A stretch of 64,000 nt of DNA. It comes from Nitratireductor luteus (GTDB lineage Bacteria > Pseudomonadota > Alphaproteobacteria > Rhizobiales > Rhizobiaceae). The notes below the pieces were generated by a model, which was not told where the DNA came from, did not search any database, and was given only the letters and a program-made list of their open reading frames with translations. The position numbers and the translations under genes were made by a program. The stretch's first letter is position 1. Every line of letters starts with the position of its first letter. The DNA lies in NCBI RefSeq assembly GCF_026162365.1, contig NZ_JAOANW010000007.1, forward strand, positions 124,001 to 188,000, given 5' to 3'. Below, in pieces: positions 28,158-39,393 of this stretch.

Positions 28158-29756
28158 TCACGCCCCGACGTCGAACCTCAAGGGCTTCGCCGAAATGATC
28201 TGCTCGGTTGCAAGCAACTCCTTGAGCACGTGTTCGGGGAACGGTGCATCCAGGTAGAGCAGCGCGATGGCGTCGCCACCCGGCCGGTTGCGGCCGAGCT
28301 GGAAGTTGGCGATGTTGACGTTGTGCTTGCCGCAGATCGAGCCGAGCAGACCGATAATGCCCGGCGTGTCGTAATTGGTGGTGTAGAGCATGTGCTCGCC
28401 CACCTCGGCATCGAGATTGATGCCCTTGATCTGGATGAAGCGCGGCTTGCCGTCGGAAAACACCGTGCCGGCGATCGAGCGGGTCTTGGCGGACGTCTTC
28501 ACCGTCAGCTTGATGTAGCCGTCGAACACGCCAGACTTGTCGCGCTTGATCTCCGACAGCATGACGCCACGCTCCTTGGCCATGACCGGCGCGGAGACCA
28601 TGTTGACATCGGAGACCTGCGGCCGGATCAGCCCGGCGAGCGTGGCCGAGATGAGAGCGCGCGTGTTCATTTCGGCAGTCGCGCCGTCGAACAGCACCTC
28701 AACCTCCTTGATGGCCTCTTCGGTAACCTGCCCCACGAAAGCACCCAGCACCTCGGCAAGCTTGATGAAGGGCTTCAGCCGCGGCGCCTCTTCCGCCGAG
28801 ATGGATGGCATGTTGATGGCGTTCGTGACCGCCCCCTTGACGAGGTAGTCCGACATCTGCTCGGCGACCTGGATCGCCACATTCTCCTGCGCTTCCGAGG
28901 TGGATGCGCCCAGATGCGGCGTGCAGACGACATTCGGCATGTTGAAAAGATCGTTCTCGGTCGCAGGCTCGGTCTCGAACACATCAATGCCCGCTCCCGC
29001 AACCTTGCCCGACTTCAGCGCTTCCACCAGATCTGCCTCGACGATCAGGCCGCCGCGCGCGCAGTTCACGATACGCACGCCGTCCTTCATCGTCGCGATG
29101 GCTTCGGCGTTGATGATGCCGCGCGTCTTGTCGGTCAGCGGTGTGTGCAGGGTGATGAAGTCGGCGCGCCTGAAAAGCTCGTCCAGCTCCACCTTCTCCA
29201 CGCCCAGTTCCGAGGCCCGCTCGACCGACAGGAACGGATCGAAGGCCACCACATGCATCTTCAGCCCGATGGCGCGCATGGCAACGACAGATCCGATATT
29301 GCCGCAACCGATGACGCCGAGCGTCTTGCCGGTGATCTCCACGCCCATGAAGCGGTTCTTCTCCCACTTGCCTGCATGGGTGGAGGCGTTCGCCTCCGGT
29401 ATCTGGCGGGCAACAGCGAACAGCATTGCGATGGCGTGCTCGGCGGTGGTGATGGAATTGCCGAAGGGCGTGTTCATGACGATGATGCCGCGGCGCGAGG
29501 CAGCCGGGATATCGACATTGTCGACGCCGATGCCGGCGCGGCCGATAACCTTGAGGTTGGTCGCCGCGGCAATCAGCTTTTCGGTCGCCTTGGTCGCCGA
29601 GCGGATAGCCAGGCCATCATACTGGTCGATGACGGAAAGGAGCTTCTCCTTGTCCTTGCCCAGGTCGGGCTGATAATCGACGTCGATGCCCCATTGCTTG
29701 AAGATGTCGACGGCGGTGGGCGAAAGCTTGTCGGAAACGAGTACGCGAGGTGCCAT
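28158..29756 (-). CDS. serA: D-3-phosphoglycerate dehydrogenase
   Basis: Oxidises 3-phosphoglycerate to 3-phosphohydroxypyruvate, the first step to serine. 532 aa, the long (type I) form. The substrate and NAD domains (about 1-320) include GVIGCGNIGSVVAMRAIGL, CARGGLIVE and HLGASTSEAQENVA. An allosteric substrate-binding domain follows, then a C-terminal ACT domain (about 455-530), so serine feedback is likely. I chose the ATG at 29756, preceded by GGAGG. It follows serC with a palindromic spacer and is probably in the same operon. Confidence 0.96.
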   Translation of the reverse strand: MAPRVLVSDKLSPTAVDIFKQWGIDVDYQPDLGKDKEKLLSVIDQYDGLAIRSATKATEKLIAAATNLKVIGRAGIGVDNVDIPAASRRGIIVMNTPFGNSITTAEHAIAMLFAVARQIPEANASTHAGKWEKNRFMGVEITGKTLGVIGCGNIGSVVAMRAIGLKMHVVAFDPFLSVERASELGVEKVELDELFRRADFITLHTPLTDKTRGIINAEAIATMKDGVRIVNCARGGLIVEADLVEALKSGKVAGAGIDVFETEPATENDLFNMPNVVCTPHLGASTSEAQENVAIQVAEQMSDYLVKGAVTNAINMPSISAEEAPRLKPFIKLAEVLGAFVGQVTEEAIKEVEVLFDGATAEMNTRALISATLAGLIRPQVSDVNMVSAPVMAKERGVMLSEIKRDKSGVFDGYIKLTVKTSAKTRSIAGTVFSDGKPRFIQIKGINLDAEVGEHMLYTTNYDTPGIIGLLGSICGKHNVNIANFQLGRNRPGGDAIALLYLDAPFPEHVLKELLATEQIISAKPLRFDVGA

Positions 29757-29818
29757 GTCGGCCTCCGTTTGCATCTGAATTTTTGAAAGAATGGGCAGCC
29801 CCGGCTGCTTGTTTTGTC

Positions 29819-29859
29819 GCAAGTCTTTCAGAAAACCGGTTCCACTTTTCTGGACTTGC
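29819..29859. repeat. Large palindromic element between serC and serA
   Basis: Outer arms GCAAGTC (29819-29825) and GACTTGC (29853-29859) and inner arms CAGAAAA (29829-29835) and TTTTCTG (29846-29852) nest around CCGGTTCCAC. The core resembles a palindrome I know to be dispersed in rhizobial genomes (AACCGGTT next to CACTTTTC). A partial relative may lie at 20060-20090. Confidence 0.65.
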
Positions 29860-29881
29860 TCCGGACGCTGCCGGGGAAAGC

Positions 29882-31054
29882 TCAAGCGCTCTGCAGCGCG
29901 GCCTTCTGCGTCTGGAAGGCCCACTCCAGCCAAGGCATCAGCGCCTCGATGTCGGAGGTCTCGACAGTCGCGCCGGCCCAGATGCGAAGTCCCGGAGGCG
30001 CATCGCGATAATGGCCGATATCGTAGGCCACGCCTTGCTTGTCGAGCAGGCTGACCATGCCTTTGGCGAAAGCCGCCTGGGCATCCGCGTCGAGCGCGGT
30101 GACCGCTTCGTCGACGATGGACAGGCACACGGAGGTGTTGGAGCGGGTGGCTGGATCCTGCGCCAGATGCGCGAGCCAGCCGCTTTTCCGCACGAAACCG
30201 TCAATGGCCGCGAAATTGGCGTCGGCGCGGGCGATCAGCCCGTCGAGCCCGCCCACCGATTGCGCCCAGGAGAGAGCATCGAGGTAATCTTCGACGCACA
30301 GCATGGACGGCGTGTTGATGGTCTCGCCCTTGAATACGCCTTCGATCAGCTTCCCGCCCTTGGTGAGGCGGAAGATTTTCGGCAGCGGCCACGCCGGCGA
30401 ATAGCTTTCCAGCCGTTCGACCGCGCGGGGGCTGAGGATCAGCATCCCATGCGCAGCTTCACCGCCCAGCACTTTCTGCCAGGAGAAGGTGACGATATCG
30501 AGCTTGTCGAAATCGAGCCGCTGGGCAAAGGCCGCCGAAGTGGCGTCGCAGATCGACAGGCCCTTGCGGTCGGCCGGGATGAAATCGCCGTTCGGCACGC
30601 GCACGCCGGAGGTGGTGCCGTTCCATGTGAACACGACGTCGCGGTCAAAATCGATGGAGGAAAGATCGGGCAAGGCGCCATAGCCTGCCTCGATGCGGCG
30701 CACATCGCCCAGCTTGAGCTGCTTGACCACGTCTGTGACCCAGCCCGAGCCGAAGGACTCCCATGCCACCATGTCCACGCCGCGTTCGCCGAGCAGCGAC
30801 CAGAGCGCCATCTCGACGGCGCCGGTGTCGGACGCGGGCACGATGCCGATGCGATAGTCGGCCGGCACCTGCAGCACCTCGCGCGTCATTTCGATGGCGC
30901 GGGCGAGCTTCTCCTTGCCGATCTTGGCGCGATGAGAGCGGCCAAGCGCGGCATCGGAAAGCGCTTCGAGCGACCAACCGGGACGCTTCGCGCAAGGACC
31001 AGATGAAAAATGGGGATTTGCCGGACGCTTGTCCGGCGTGGGGATTGTGCTCAT
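29882..31054 (-). CDS. serC: Phosphoserine aminotransferase
   Basis: A PLP enzyme that transfers an amino group from glutamate to 3-phosphohydroxypyruvate, the second step to serine. 390 aa, the rhizobial form. It begins [27 protein letters not shown] and the lysine in [16 protein letters not shown] (Schiff base) are visible. It is the first gene of a serC-serA operon with a structured leader. Confidence 0.95.
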   Translation of the reverse strand: MSTIPTPDKRPANPHFSSGPCAKRPGWSLEALSDAALGRSHRAKIGKEKLARAIEMTREVLQVPADYRIGIVPASDTGAVEMALWSLLGERGVDMVAWESFGSGWVTDVVKQLKLGDVRRIEAGYGALPDLSSIDFDRDVVFTWNGTTSGVRVPNGDFIPADRKGLSICDATSAAFAQRLDFDKLDIVTFSWQKVLGGEAAHGMLILSPRAVERLESYSPAWPLPKIFRLTKGGKLIEGVFKGETINTPSMLCVEDYLDALSWAQSVGGLDGLIARADANFAAIDGFVRKSGWLAHLAQDPATRSNTSVCLSIVDEAVTALDADAQAAFAKGMVSLLDKQGVAYDIGHYRDAPPGLRIWAGATVETSDIEALMPWLEWAFQTQKAALQSA

Positions 31055-31106
31055 GATATTCTATCCTCTCAGATAGCACGCCTCTCGGTGGGGAGAGGTG
31101 GCCCAC
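31055..31106 (-). ncRNA. Candidate serC leader RNA (two tandem hairpins)
   Basis: On the minus transcript CCTCTC-CCCACC-GAGAGG (31098-31081) is followed by CTATC-TGAGAG-GATAG (31076-31061), ten bases before the serC ATG region. The second hairpin loop contains the likely Shine-Dalgarno GAGAGG. A conserved serC RNA motif upstream of serC is known in alphaproteobacteria; this position and shape fit it. A covariance-model search was not possible here. Confidence 0.5.
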
Positions 31107-31165
31107 GAGCGGGGTTAAGGCCTCGCCTTGGTCCCGTCAAGCGGAATGTGATGAGCAAAAGGAAA

Positions 31166-31185
31166 AGGCGGTCCGAAGACCGCCT
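31166..31185 (-). terminator. Terminator of the first outer membrane protein gene
   Basis: AGGCGGTC-CGAA-GACCGCCT is a perfect 8-bp stem followed on the minus strand by TTTTCCTTTT. Confidence 0.88.
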
Positions 31186-31210
31186 CGATAACCTCGCCGT
31201 GAATGGCGTG

Positions 31211-32059
31211 CTACCAGAGCTCGAGGCGCAGGCCGACGCGAACCTCGTGCGAGCTCAGCCCCTGGTCCCTGCCCTGCACGCCCGTCGCCCCCGAAGCGGC
31301 CGTGGCGGCGTCCCAGCCGAACATGTCACCACCGGCAACCTTGCGATAGCGGTAGCCAAGGTCGACTTTCATGTTGTTCGACAGATCGTAGGCCATGCCG
31401 GCCATGAAAGCATATGTAAAGCGCCAATCCGATTCACCCGGATGCGTTGAAGTACCGGCAAGCGCCGGGCTCCCGCAGCTGGCCCCTCCATCTACGCAAT
31501 AGGTGGTATTCTGCAAGTCGTCCCAGCGAACATAGGTGTAGCCCGCACCCGCGCCGACATAGGGCGTGAACCCGACAAAGGTCCCAAGGTCGACATAACC
31601 GTTGACGAGTGCGGAATAGGCCGTCAGTTCCGAGGCGTCCTCGGAGCGACAGCTCGTCGCCGCGGGAAAGGCAACGCTGCATGGGCCGGCGCCGGTCGTG
31701 GCTCCCGAAAAACTTGCCGTGAACCGATCTAGCGTCACATCGGCCCGGATCATGTCGGTGAAGGAATAGCCCACGCCGAGACCGAAGTTGAAATCGTTCG
31801 ACAGCCGCGTGTCAGCGAACGAATTGTCGGAGTAGCTCACGCCGTCGAAGGTACGATATTCGACATTCCCGCGCGGCTCGGTCTCCACGCTGTATCCGAT
31901 GTCACCCCGCAGATACCATCCGCTGCCGATCTCCACCGGCACATGCTGCGGTGCGTCGTCGATAATGATGGGCGGGTCATAGTCGGCGGCCAATGCCGGC
32001 GCGGCGACGGCCAGCCCAATCGTGCCTGTAAGGAAAGCGAGACGTGAATAATGGCCCAT
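31211..32059 (-). CDS. Outer membrane beta-barrel protein, Omp25/Omp31 type
   Basis: A 282-aa outer membrane protein. The signal peptide ends APALAADYD near residue 25. WYLRGDIGYSVE, the GVGYSFTDMIRADVTLDRF, TPYVGAGAGYTYVRWDD and DLGYRYRKVAGG segments are alternating strands of the family. The last strand HEVRVGLRLELW ends in an aromatic residue, as expected for Bam recognition. I chose the ATG at 32059, where the signal peptide starts. A second, related gene lies upstream on the same strand, each with its own terminator. Confidence 0.88.
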   Translation of the reverse strand: MGHYSRLAFLTGTIGLAVAAPALAADYDPPIIIDDAPQHVPVEIGSGWYLRGDIGYSVETEPRGNVEYRTFDGVSYSDNSFADTRLSNDFNFGLGVGYSFTDMIRADVTLDRFTASFSGATTGAGPCSVAFPAATSCRSEDASELTAYSALVNGYVDLGTFVGFTPYVGAGAGYTYVRWDDLQNTTYCVDGGASCGSPALAGTSTHPGESDWRFTYAFMAGMAYDLSNNMKVDLGYRYRKVAGGDMFGWDAATAASGATGVQGRDQGLSSHEVRVGLRLELW

Positions 32060-32217
32060 AGGTCCTACTCCGCAATACGCGGCGAAGCCTGAAGCCGCCC
32101 CCACCGCCTGTCATGGAGCATTGTTAACCATGGTGGTTAAGCCGGAGTTAAGGCTAACGAACTCTTACTCGTTCCACGCGATTTCTGGGTCTGTTAACCC
32201 CCGGAGGTCAAAACAAA

Positions 32218-32242
32218 ACCGCCCGGCTGTTAACCGGGCGGT
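32218..32242 (-). terminator. Terminator of the second outer membrane protein gene
   Basis: ACCGCCCGG (32218-32226) and CCGGGCGGT (32234-32242) form a 9-bp stem, followed on the minus strand by TTTTGTTTTG. Confidence 0.88.
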
Positions 32243-32261
32243 CCGCAAATGTCGGGTCGGC

Positions 32262-33104
32262 CTATTTATAGACGGGCGGTTCGTAAACCGGTGGCGGCTC
32301 ATAGGCCACGACCTGTGGTGTAGCGCAGTTCGCGCTGCCATTTTCGCCGAAGGAGTAGCGCAGACCGGCCCGCGCTTCGTGAACATTGAATCCCTCGTCA
32401 AAGCCCGGGCCCGCGCCCAGCGCTATGCCGAACATCCTGCCCTCCGAGATTCGGGAGAAGCGATAGCCGGCATCGAGCTCGAGATTGTTCGTCAGGCAGT
32501 ACGACGCGCCCGCCATCAACGCCCAGGCGAAACGCCATTCCGCATTTCCCTCATGGACCGTCGTGGTCCCGCCGATCGTATTTTCCAGATCGTCCCATTT
32601 GATGCGCGCGCCACCGATACCGGCGCCGACATAGGGCGTGACACCGTGATAGGTGCCCAGATCGACATAGGCGTTGGCCATCAGGAGCAGCGCGCTAAAG
32701 GCGGTGCTGTCGGTCGACGTGCAAGGCACAGCGCCACAGGTACCCGAGGTCGAACCGTTGAAATCGGCCTTGAACCAATAATCGGCGGTCAGATCGGCGC
32801 GCAAGTACTTGGTGAACTTGTAGCCGGCACCGGCGCCCAGCGACATCGCGCCTTTCAATTCAGCGGTATCGAAGGTTTGCAGTTCAATGGGCGGCGACGT
32901 GTAGTAGTTCGCACCGCGCAGATCGGACCAGTGATAGTCCACGTCGCCGCGGATGTACCATCCACCATACGAGACCTCCCTCTCGATGATCTGTGGCGGC
33001 GGTGGGGCTTCGATCACCGGCGGCTCGTAAAAATCGGCGGCAAAGGCGGTGCCGCTGGAAAGAACGGTGGCCGCCGCCAGCAACGGCTTCAAGGTCTTCA
33101 GCAT
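32262..33104 (-). CDS. Outer membrane beta-barrel protein with proline-rich tails
   Basis: A 280-aa paralogue of the downstream gene. The signal peptide ends GTAFAADFYEPP. WYIRGDVDYHW, LGAGAGYKFTKYLRADLTADYWF, TPYVGAGIGGARIKWDDL and ELDAGYRFSRISEG are the shared strands. The protein has a YEPPVIEAPPPPQ linker after the signal peptide. After the last barrel strand it has an extra tail with CATPQ and two PPVYEPP-like repeats, so it lacks the terminal aromatic residue of its neighbour. ATGs lie at 33113, 33107 and 33104; I use 33104 because GGATGG is then 5 bases away. Confidence 0.85.
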   Translation of the reverse strand: MLKTLKPLLAAATVLSSGTAFAADFYEPPVIEAPPPPQIIEREVSYGGWYIRGDVDYHWSDLRGANYYTSPPIELQTFDTAELKGAMSLGAGAGYKFTKYLRADLTADYWFKADFNGSTSGTCGAVPCTSTDSTAFSALLLMANAYVDLGTYHGVTPYVGAGIGGARIKWDDLENTIGGTTTVHEGNAEWRFAWALMAGASYCLTNNLELDAGYRFSRISEGRMFGIALGAGPGFDEGFNVHEARAGLRYSFGENGSANCATPQVVAYEPPPVYEPPVYK

Positions 33105-33279
33105 CATTTCCATCCCAATACTTGCCGCACCTAAGGTCCCGGCCTGGTTGAAATTCATGCGTAAGATTGAACCAAAAAAGTTAAATCGCACTTAACCCTA
33201 ATACGCAGCCTATGGTTAACATGCGAAGGCCTCCGATCCGCGACCGGAGCCTTGCGTGAACGGCACGGAAGAGCCTTGA

Positions 33280-34632
<1,353 letters not shown>

Positions 34633-34819
34633 GCTTTTTTGTGCCCGCACCGATTTCGATTTCTGTCGCAAAGCAACCGTCCCCTATCGTTCAATGCCAC
34701 AAGTCTGGGTGCATCCGCGCATCACTTTATGTGAGAACAGGTAAACTATTCAAATAAACAGGCGATTGTCGCCCATGCTTAATGACAGGTTAAACCCGGC
34801 AACCAGGTGGTCTAATACA

Positions 34820-34846
34820 TTTCGGCGCGCCAATGGCGCGCCGAAA
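34820..34846 (-). terminator. Perfect hairpin after ftsH
   Basis: TTTCGGCGCGCC (34820-34831) and GGCGCGCCGAAA (34835-34846) form a perfect 12-bp stem with an AAT loop, 25 bases after the ftsH stop. Confidence 0.8.
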
Positions 34847-34870
34847 CCGCAGATCTGCGCTTTGCCGCCC

Positions 34871-36808
34871 TCAACTTTGCGGCTGGGGCTCCATACCTGC
34901 ATCGGGCTCTTCGCCGCCCTTCTTGCCTTCCTTGCGGACACCGGCCTTCGGTACGGTGGAACCGCGCGAGGGCGGCGTGTCATCGCCCATGTCGCGCGAA
35001 GGTTTCTCGCCGCGCATGATGGCCTTGATCTCCTCACCGGACAGCGTCTCGTATTCCAGAAGCCCCTCGGCGATGGCGATCCATTCCTTGTTCTTGGTGG
35101 TCAGGATATCGCGCGCGGTCGCATAGGCCTCGTCGATCAGCCGGCGAACCTCGCTGTCGATCTTCTTCTGCGTCTCCTGCGACATGTTCTGCTGGCGCGC
35201 CACCGAATGCCCAAGGAACACCTCTTCCTGGTTCTCGCCGTAAGCGACCTGGCCAAGCTCGTCGGAAAAGCCCCATTGGGTGACCATGGCGCGGGCAAGC
35301 TTGGTCGCCTGCTCGATGTCCGATGCAGCGCCGGAGGTGATGTTCTCCTTGCCGAACTTCAGTTCCTCAGCCACGCGCCCGCCCATCATGATGGCAAGCC
35401 GCGAGATCATCCATTTATAGCTCATGGAATAGCGGTCGCCTTCCGGCAACTGCATGACCATGCCCAGCGCGCGGCCGCGCGGGATGATCGTCGCCTTGTG
35501 CAGGGGATCGGCCTTCGGCACTTCGAGCGCAACGATGGCGTGTCCGGCCTCGTGGAAGGCGGTGAGTTCTTTCTCTTCCTGGGTCATGGCGTGCGAGCGC
35601 CGCTCGGCGCCCATCATCACCTTGTCCTTGGCGTCCTCGAACTCGGCCATGGTGACGAGGCGCTTGTTGCGCCGCGCCGCCATAAGCGCCGCCTCGTTGA
35701 CGAGGTTGGCGAGATCCGCGCCGGAGAAACCCGGCGTGCCGCGTGCCACGATCTTGAGATCGACATTGGGCGCCAGCGGCACATTGCGCACATGCACCTT
35801 GAGGATCTTCTCGCGTCCGGCGACGTCCGGGTTCGGCACCACCACCTGGCGGTCGAAGCGGCCCGGGCGCAACAGCGCCGGGTCGAGAACGTCGGGGCGG
35901 TTGGTCGCGGCGATCAGGATGATGCCTTCGTTGGCTTCAAAGCCGTCCATCTCGACGAGCAGTTGGTTCAGCGTCTGCTCGCGCTCGTCATTGCCACCGC
36001 CGAGGCCTGCACCACGATGGCGGCCGACGGCGTCGATTTCGTCTATGAAGATGATGCAGGGCGCATTCTTCTTCGCCTGCTCGAACATGTCGCGCACGCG
36101 GGAAGCGCCGACACCGACGAACATCTCGACGAAGTCGGAGCCCGAAATGGTGAAGAAAGGCACGTTGGCCTCACCCGCGACGGAACGCGCGAGCAGCGTC
36201 TTACCGGTACCGGGTGGACCGACCAGCAGCACGCCGCGCGGGATCTTGCCGCCCAGCCGCTGGAACTTCTGCGGATCGCGCAGAAACTCGACGATTTCTT
36301 CCAGGTCTTCCTTGGCCTCGTCAACGCCCGCCACGTCCTGGAAGGTGACGCGGCCATGCGCCTCGGTCAGAAGCTTGGCCTTGGACTTGCCGAAGCCCAT
36401 CGCCCGGCCGGAGCCCGACTGCATCTGCCGCATGAAGAATATCCATACGGCCAGGATCAGGATCATCGGCAGCCAGGAGATGAAGTAGCCGAGGATGGAA
36501 TTGGAGCCGTCCGTCTCCGGCTTGGCGTTGATCGTCACGCCGCGCTGCTCCAGCCGGTCGACCAGCGAGGGATCGCCAGGAGAATAGGTCTGGAACGGGG
36601 TCCGGTTGTCGACATAGGTGCCGGTGATGCGCTCTCCGGTGATGGTGACGCTCTCGACGCGCCCCTCCGACAGCTCTTGCAGGAACTGCGAATAGGCAAT
36701 GTCGCGCGTCGCCCCGCGCTGCTGCGGCGCCTGGAACAGGTTGAACAGCGCGATGAGGAGAACCGCGATAATCGCCCACAGCGCGAAATTTCTATAATTC
36801 GGATTCAT
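34871..36808 (-). CDS. ftsH: ATP-dependent zinc metalloprotease FtsH
   Basis: A membrane-bound AAA+ protease of 645 aa that degrades misfolded membrane proteins and regulators such as RpoH and LpxC in known systems. Two membrane spans (about 7-25 and 107-126) flank a periplasmic domain. Walker A GPPGTGKT is at 197-204, Walker B FIDEIDA near 254-260, the arginine-finger region PGRFDR at 315-320, and the zinc site HEAGH at 419-423. Downstream of tilS, as in many proteobacteria. Confidence 0.98.
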   Translation of the reverse strand: MNPNYRNFALWAIIAVLLIALFNLFQAPQQRGATRDIAYSQFLQELSEGRVESVTITGERITGTYVDNRTPFQTYSPGDPSLVDRLEQRGVTINAKPETDGSNSILGYFISWLPMILILAVWIFFMRQMQSGSGRAMGFGKSKAKLLTEAHGRVTFQDVAGVDEAKEDLEEIVEFLRDPQKFQRLGGKIPRGVLLVGPPGTGKTLLARSVAGEANVPFFTISGSDFVEMFVGVGASRVRDMFEQAKKNAPCIIFIDEIDAVGRHRGAGLGGGNDEREQTLNQLLVEMDGFEANEGIILIAATNRPDVLDPALLRPGRFDRQVVVPNPDVAGREKILKVHVRNVPLAPNVDLKIVARGTPGFSGADLANLVNEAALMAARRNKRLVTMAEFEDAKDKVMMGAERRSHAMTQEEKELTAFHEAGHAIVALEVPKADPLHKATIIPRGRALGMVMQLPEGDRYSMSYKWMISRLAIMMGGRVAEELKFGKENITSGAASDIEQATKLARAMVTQWGFSDELGQVAYGENQEEVFLGHSVARQQNMSQETQKKIDSEVRRLIDEAYATARDILTTKNKEWIAIAEGLLEYETLSGEEIKAIMRGEKPSRDMGDDTPPSRGSTVPKAGVRKEGKKGGEEPDAGMEPQPQS

Positions 36809-36924
36809 AAGTGTCCCGTGAGTGCGCCGAGGCCGGCAATTTTACTGGTTATTCCTAACATAGGGAGGCGGTGCAACCTTGCCAAGCGCAACCGCCTTAT
36901 TCGGTTAAGGCATGCGCCACTTTG

Positions 36925-38271
36925 TCATTGTGTAAAATCTCGCGCGGCTTTGTGACGAGCCCATGGCGGATGCGGGATTTCTGCTCCGCCAAGCAGATGA
37001 AGCACCGCACGCGCCGGCGCGAGGTCGAAACATGGGATGAGATGCGCCCAAGGCCCGGCAACAGGCTCCATCTCCACACCCCATTCGTCGGCCGGCCCCA
37101 GATATCGCTCTTTCCGCCAGACCGCCGGCTGCGCCGCCCGCGCCGCTCGCGCCAGCCCGCGCGGCACACCGCTCTCTCCCTCGATCTCCGATAGGGGCGC
37201 AGCCCCCCCATCCGGTCCGATACGAAGTCCCTCCACGGGCTCCCACCGGCGGATGCGATACCGTCCGTCCCACAATTTGCCTTGCATGGCGGTCAGGTCT
37301 GGCGCGCCAATGCTCGGCAAACCGCGTCTCTCGCGATGAAAATAAAGGCTCCCGCCAACCCGTGCCGCGACAGAGCGCGACAGGCTTGAGCGGGTTCCAT
37401 CCTCCCACAGCGACGCCAGCAATGCAGTAGCACGATCGGCAGCCGGCAGATGGACGGCTCCTCCGGCGGCGGCCAGCAGGATGCGCAGCGTATAGCTGGC
37501 CACATCCGCGTCCGCCGAATGAAGCGTATCCGCATCGAGTTCGATCAGGCCAGGCGCCGCCAGCCTGCCACCGTCGGCTATCAGCCTGGCGGCCCGTTCG
37601 CCCAGCACTTCTCGCTCGCGGGCCACAACCGAAGCTTTTTCCGTCAACCGGACGATTTCCTCGTCCGTCAGGGATTGGCGGACCCGCGCCCGCTCGGACC
37701 GGGGATCGACATTGCTCGGATCGTCGAACCAGCTTTCCCCCTGCCCACGCAGGAAGTCGCGCAGCGCTTGCCGCCGGATACCCAGCAGCGGCCGCAAGAA
37801 CCACGTCGCCCCTTCATGGAGAGTGGCCGGCGCAATACCCGCCTCGCCGAGGCCCCCGCCGCGGGCCAGCCGCATGGCCAGCGTTTCAGCCTGGTCGTCG
37901 GCCGTATGACCGGTCAGCACGATGTCGGTCCCGATGGCGGAAGCAGCCTCGGCCAGCAGCGCCTGACGCGCCTCACGGGCTGCCGCGGCCAGGCCGGTCG
38001 AAGGCTTGGCGCCTTGCCAGCGCATGGTTCGATGCGACACAGCCAGTCGCCGGCAGACCGCCGCAACGGCTTGCGCTTCGGCCCCGGCCTCCGGTCTCAG
38101 ACCATGATCCACCGTGACGACTGTCAGGCTGCAAAGTCCGCCCTGGCTATCCAGAAATCGCTTGAGAAGAAAAAGAAGGGCAAGGGAATCGCCGCCGCCG
38201 GAAACCGCCGCGAGGATGCGGTCGCGCCCGGAAAACTCGATATGGGAGAAAACGGAGGCCAGCCCCGTCAT
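36925..38271 (-). CDS. tilS: tRNA(Ile)-lysidine synthetase
   Basis: Modifies cytidine 34 of tRNA-Ile(CAU) to lysidine so it reads AUA. 448 aa. The N-type ATP pyrophosphatase loop SGGGDSLALLFLL is near residue 25; TVDHGLRPEAGAEA and GHTADDQAETLAMRLARGGG are family motifs. I chose the ATG at 38271; a TTG at 38286 would add five residues and overlap ybgF. It starts 8 bases after the ybgF stop. Confidence 0.93.
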   Translation of the reverse strand: MTGLASVFSHIEFSGRDRILAAVSGGGDSLALLFLLKRFLDSQGGLCSLTVVTVDHGLRPEAGAEAQAVAAVCRRLAVSHRTMRWQGAKPSTGLAAAAREARQALLAEAASAIGTDIVLTGHTADDQAETLAMRLARGGGLGEAGIAPATLHEGATWFLRPLLGIRRQALRDFLRGQGESWFDDPSNVDPRSERARVRQSLTDEEIVRLTEKASVVAREREVLGERAARLIADGGRLAAPGLIELDADTLHSADADVASYTLRILLAAAGGAVHLPAADRATALLASLWEDGTRSSLSRSVAARVGGSLYFHRERRGLPSIGAPDLTAMQGKLWDGRYRIRRWEPVEGLRIGPDGGAAPLSEIEGESGVPRGLARAARAAQPAVWRKERYLGPADEWGVEMEPVAGPWAHLIPCFDLAPARAVLHLLGGAEIPHPPWARHKAARDFTQ

Positions 38272-38279
38272 GTTCGTGG

Positions 38280-39221
38280 TCAGCAACCGGCCAGGGTCCG
38301 TTCCTGCTGAACGCGCTGCCTCAGCGCATCGGAAACCTGCGGATAGCGCTGGCCAATCTCGTCATAGGTTGCGCAGGCAACGTCCTGTTGATCCAGGGCG
38401 GCAAGGGAGATCCCCAGTTTCAGGAGCATCTCCGGCGCCTTAGCCGATGACGGAAATTCGCGGTTGGCCTGGAGAAAAACCTCTGCCGCTTCCCGGTATC
38501 GTTCCTGGCCGAGCAGGGACTCGCCAAGCCAGAAATTCGCGTCCGCTGCATTCTCACCCCCGGGAAAGCGCTCGATATACCGGCGAAAACCGCTTTCTGC
38601 AGTGACGTAGTCACCAGACAGAACGAATTCGTAGGCGTTCCGGTAAAGCTCGTTGGGATCGTCCGAATCGGGCAACGCCGCCGTCTGCCCGCCGCTCTCG
38701 CCGGCTGCCGTTTCCCCTTCTGGCAAAAGGTCCATCGGCTCTTCGGTTCCGCTGGTTACAATGTTGCCGCTCTCGTCGAATGTAATGGTGCCAAGCGTTC
38801 GTGGCGGTTCGCCGGGTTGCGCGATCGACCCGTTCTGCTCGGCCGTTTCGGCTGGCTGGCTCTGTCCGGTGTCACCGGACGGTGCGCCGTTTTGGGCGCT
38901 CTCGGTCGCAGGCGCGCCGCTGGCCTCCGACCGCTTGCCTTCCAGTTCCTGAAAGCGGAACTCATTGTCCTCCTGCATGCGCCGCAGCTTGTCTTCCATT
39001 TGCAGGATAAGGAAATTGAGTTCCTCCACACGACCATTGAGGCGACGCACTTCCTCTTCCAGCCCATTGATCCGGGGGTCGGCCTGGGCAAGGACGATCC
39101 CCTCCCCAACGCTGGCAGCGACTGGTACGCGCGGCATGGACGCAGCTTCCGCCGCCCCTGGCGGCAGAACAAGAATGAATGGGAGAACGGCGAGGCCGTT
39201 CAAAAATATTCTAAGAAACAT
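38280..39221 (-). CDS. ybgF: Tol-Pal system periplasmic protein YbgF/CpoB
   Basis: A periplasmic protein of 313 aa that in E. coli couples outer membrane constriction with peptidoglycan synthesis. A signal peptide covers about 1-27. The coiled coil (about 48-95, LEEEVRRLNGRVEELNFLILQ) trimerises known homologues. A Gly/Glu-rich linker follows, then three TPR-like repeats (about 190-310) with DPNELYRNAYEFVLSGDY. It is separated from pal by the pal terminator and a dispersed repeat, so it probably has its own promoter. Confidence 0.92.
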   Translation of the reverse strand: MFLRIFLNGLAVLPFILVLPPGAAEAASMPRVPVAASVGEGIVLAQADPRINGLEEEVRRLNGRVEELNFLILQMEDKLRRMQEDNEFRFQELEGKRSEASGAPATESAQNGAPSGDTGQSQPAETAEQNGSIAQPGEPPRTLGTITFDESGNIVTSGTEEPMDLLPEGETAAGESGGQTAALPDSDDPNELYRNAYEFVLSGDYVTAESGFRRYIERFPGGENAADANFWLGESLLGQERYREAAEVFLQANREFPSSAKAPEMLLKLGISLAALDQQDVACATYDEIGQRYPQVSDALRQRVQQERTLAGC

Positions 39222-39318
39222 TCCAGTCTCGCTTATGACATGTGATGCCCACGGAAGTGCGGACGCACCCCGTGCGTTCCATATCAGGCCGTGCGACTTC
39301 GGCCAAATTTTGATTAAG

Positions 39319-39384
39319 GTATTTTACAGCCAGGGTCGATCACCTGGCGTCCGCATGAATGCGGTAAAAACAGACATATGGCGC
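39319..39384 (+). repeat. Dispersed multi-hairpin element, copy B
   Basis: It begins GTATTTTACAGCCAGG. The first stem is CCAGG/CCTGG, the second CCGCAT-GA-ATGCGG. The third stem of copies A and C is missing and the pal terminator follows directly. It lies between ybgF and pal. Confidence 0.72.
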
Positions 39385-39393
39385 TTCCTACGA

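Noticed and set aside
28152-29786. 544-aa plus-strand reading frame opposite serA
   Set aside because: Rich in His, Arg and Asp in the manner of antisense frames; serA has clear motifs throughout.
34766-36955. 729-aa plus-strand reading frame opposite ftsH
   Set aside because: It is the mirror of the ftsH codon pattern in GC-rich DNA, low in complexity, with no recognisable domain.
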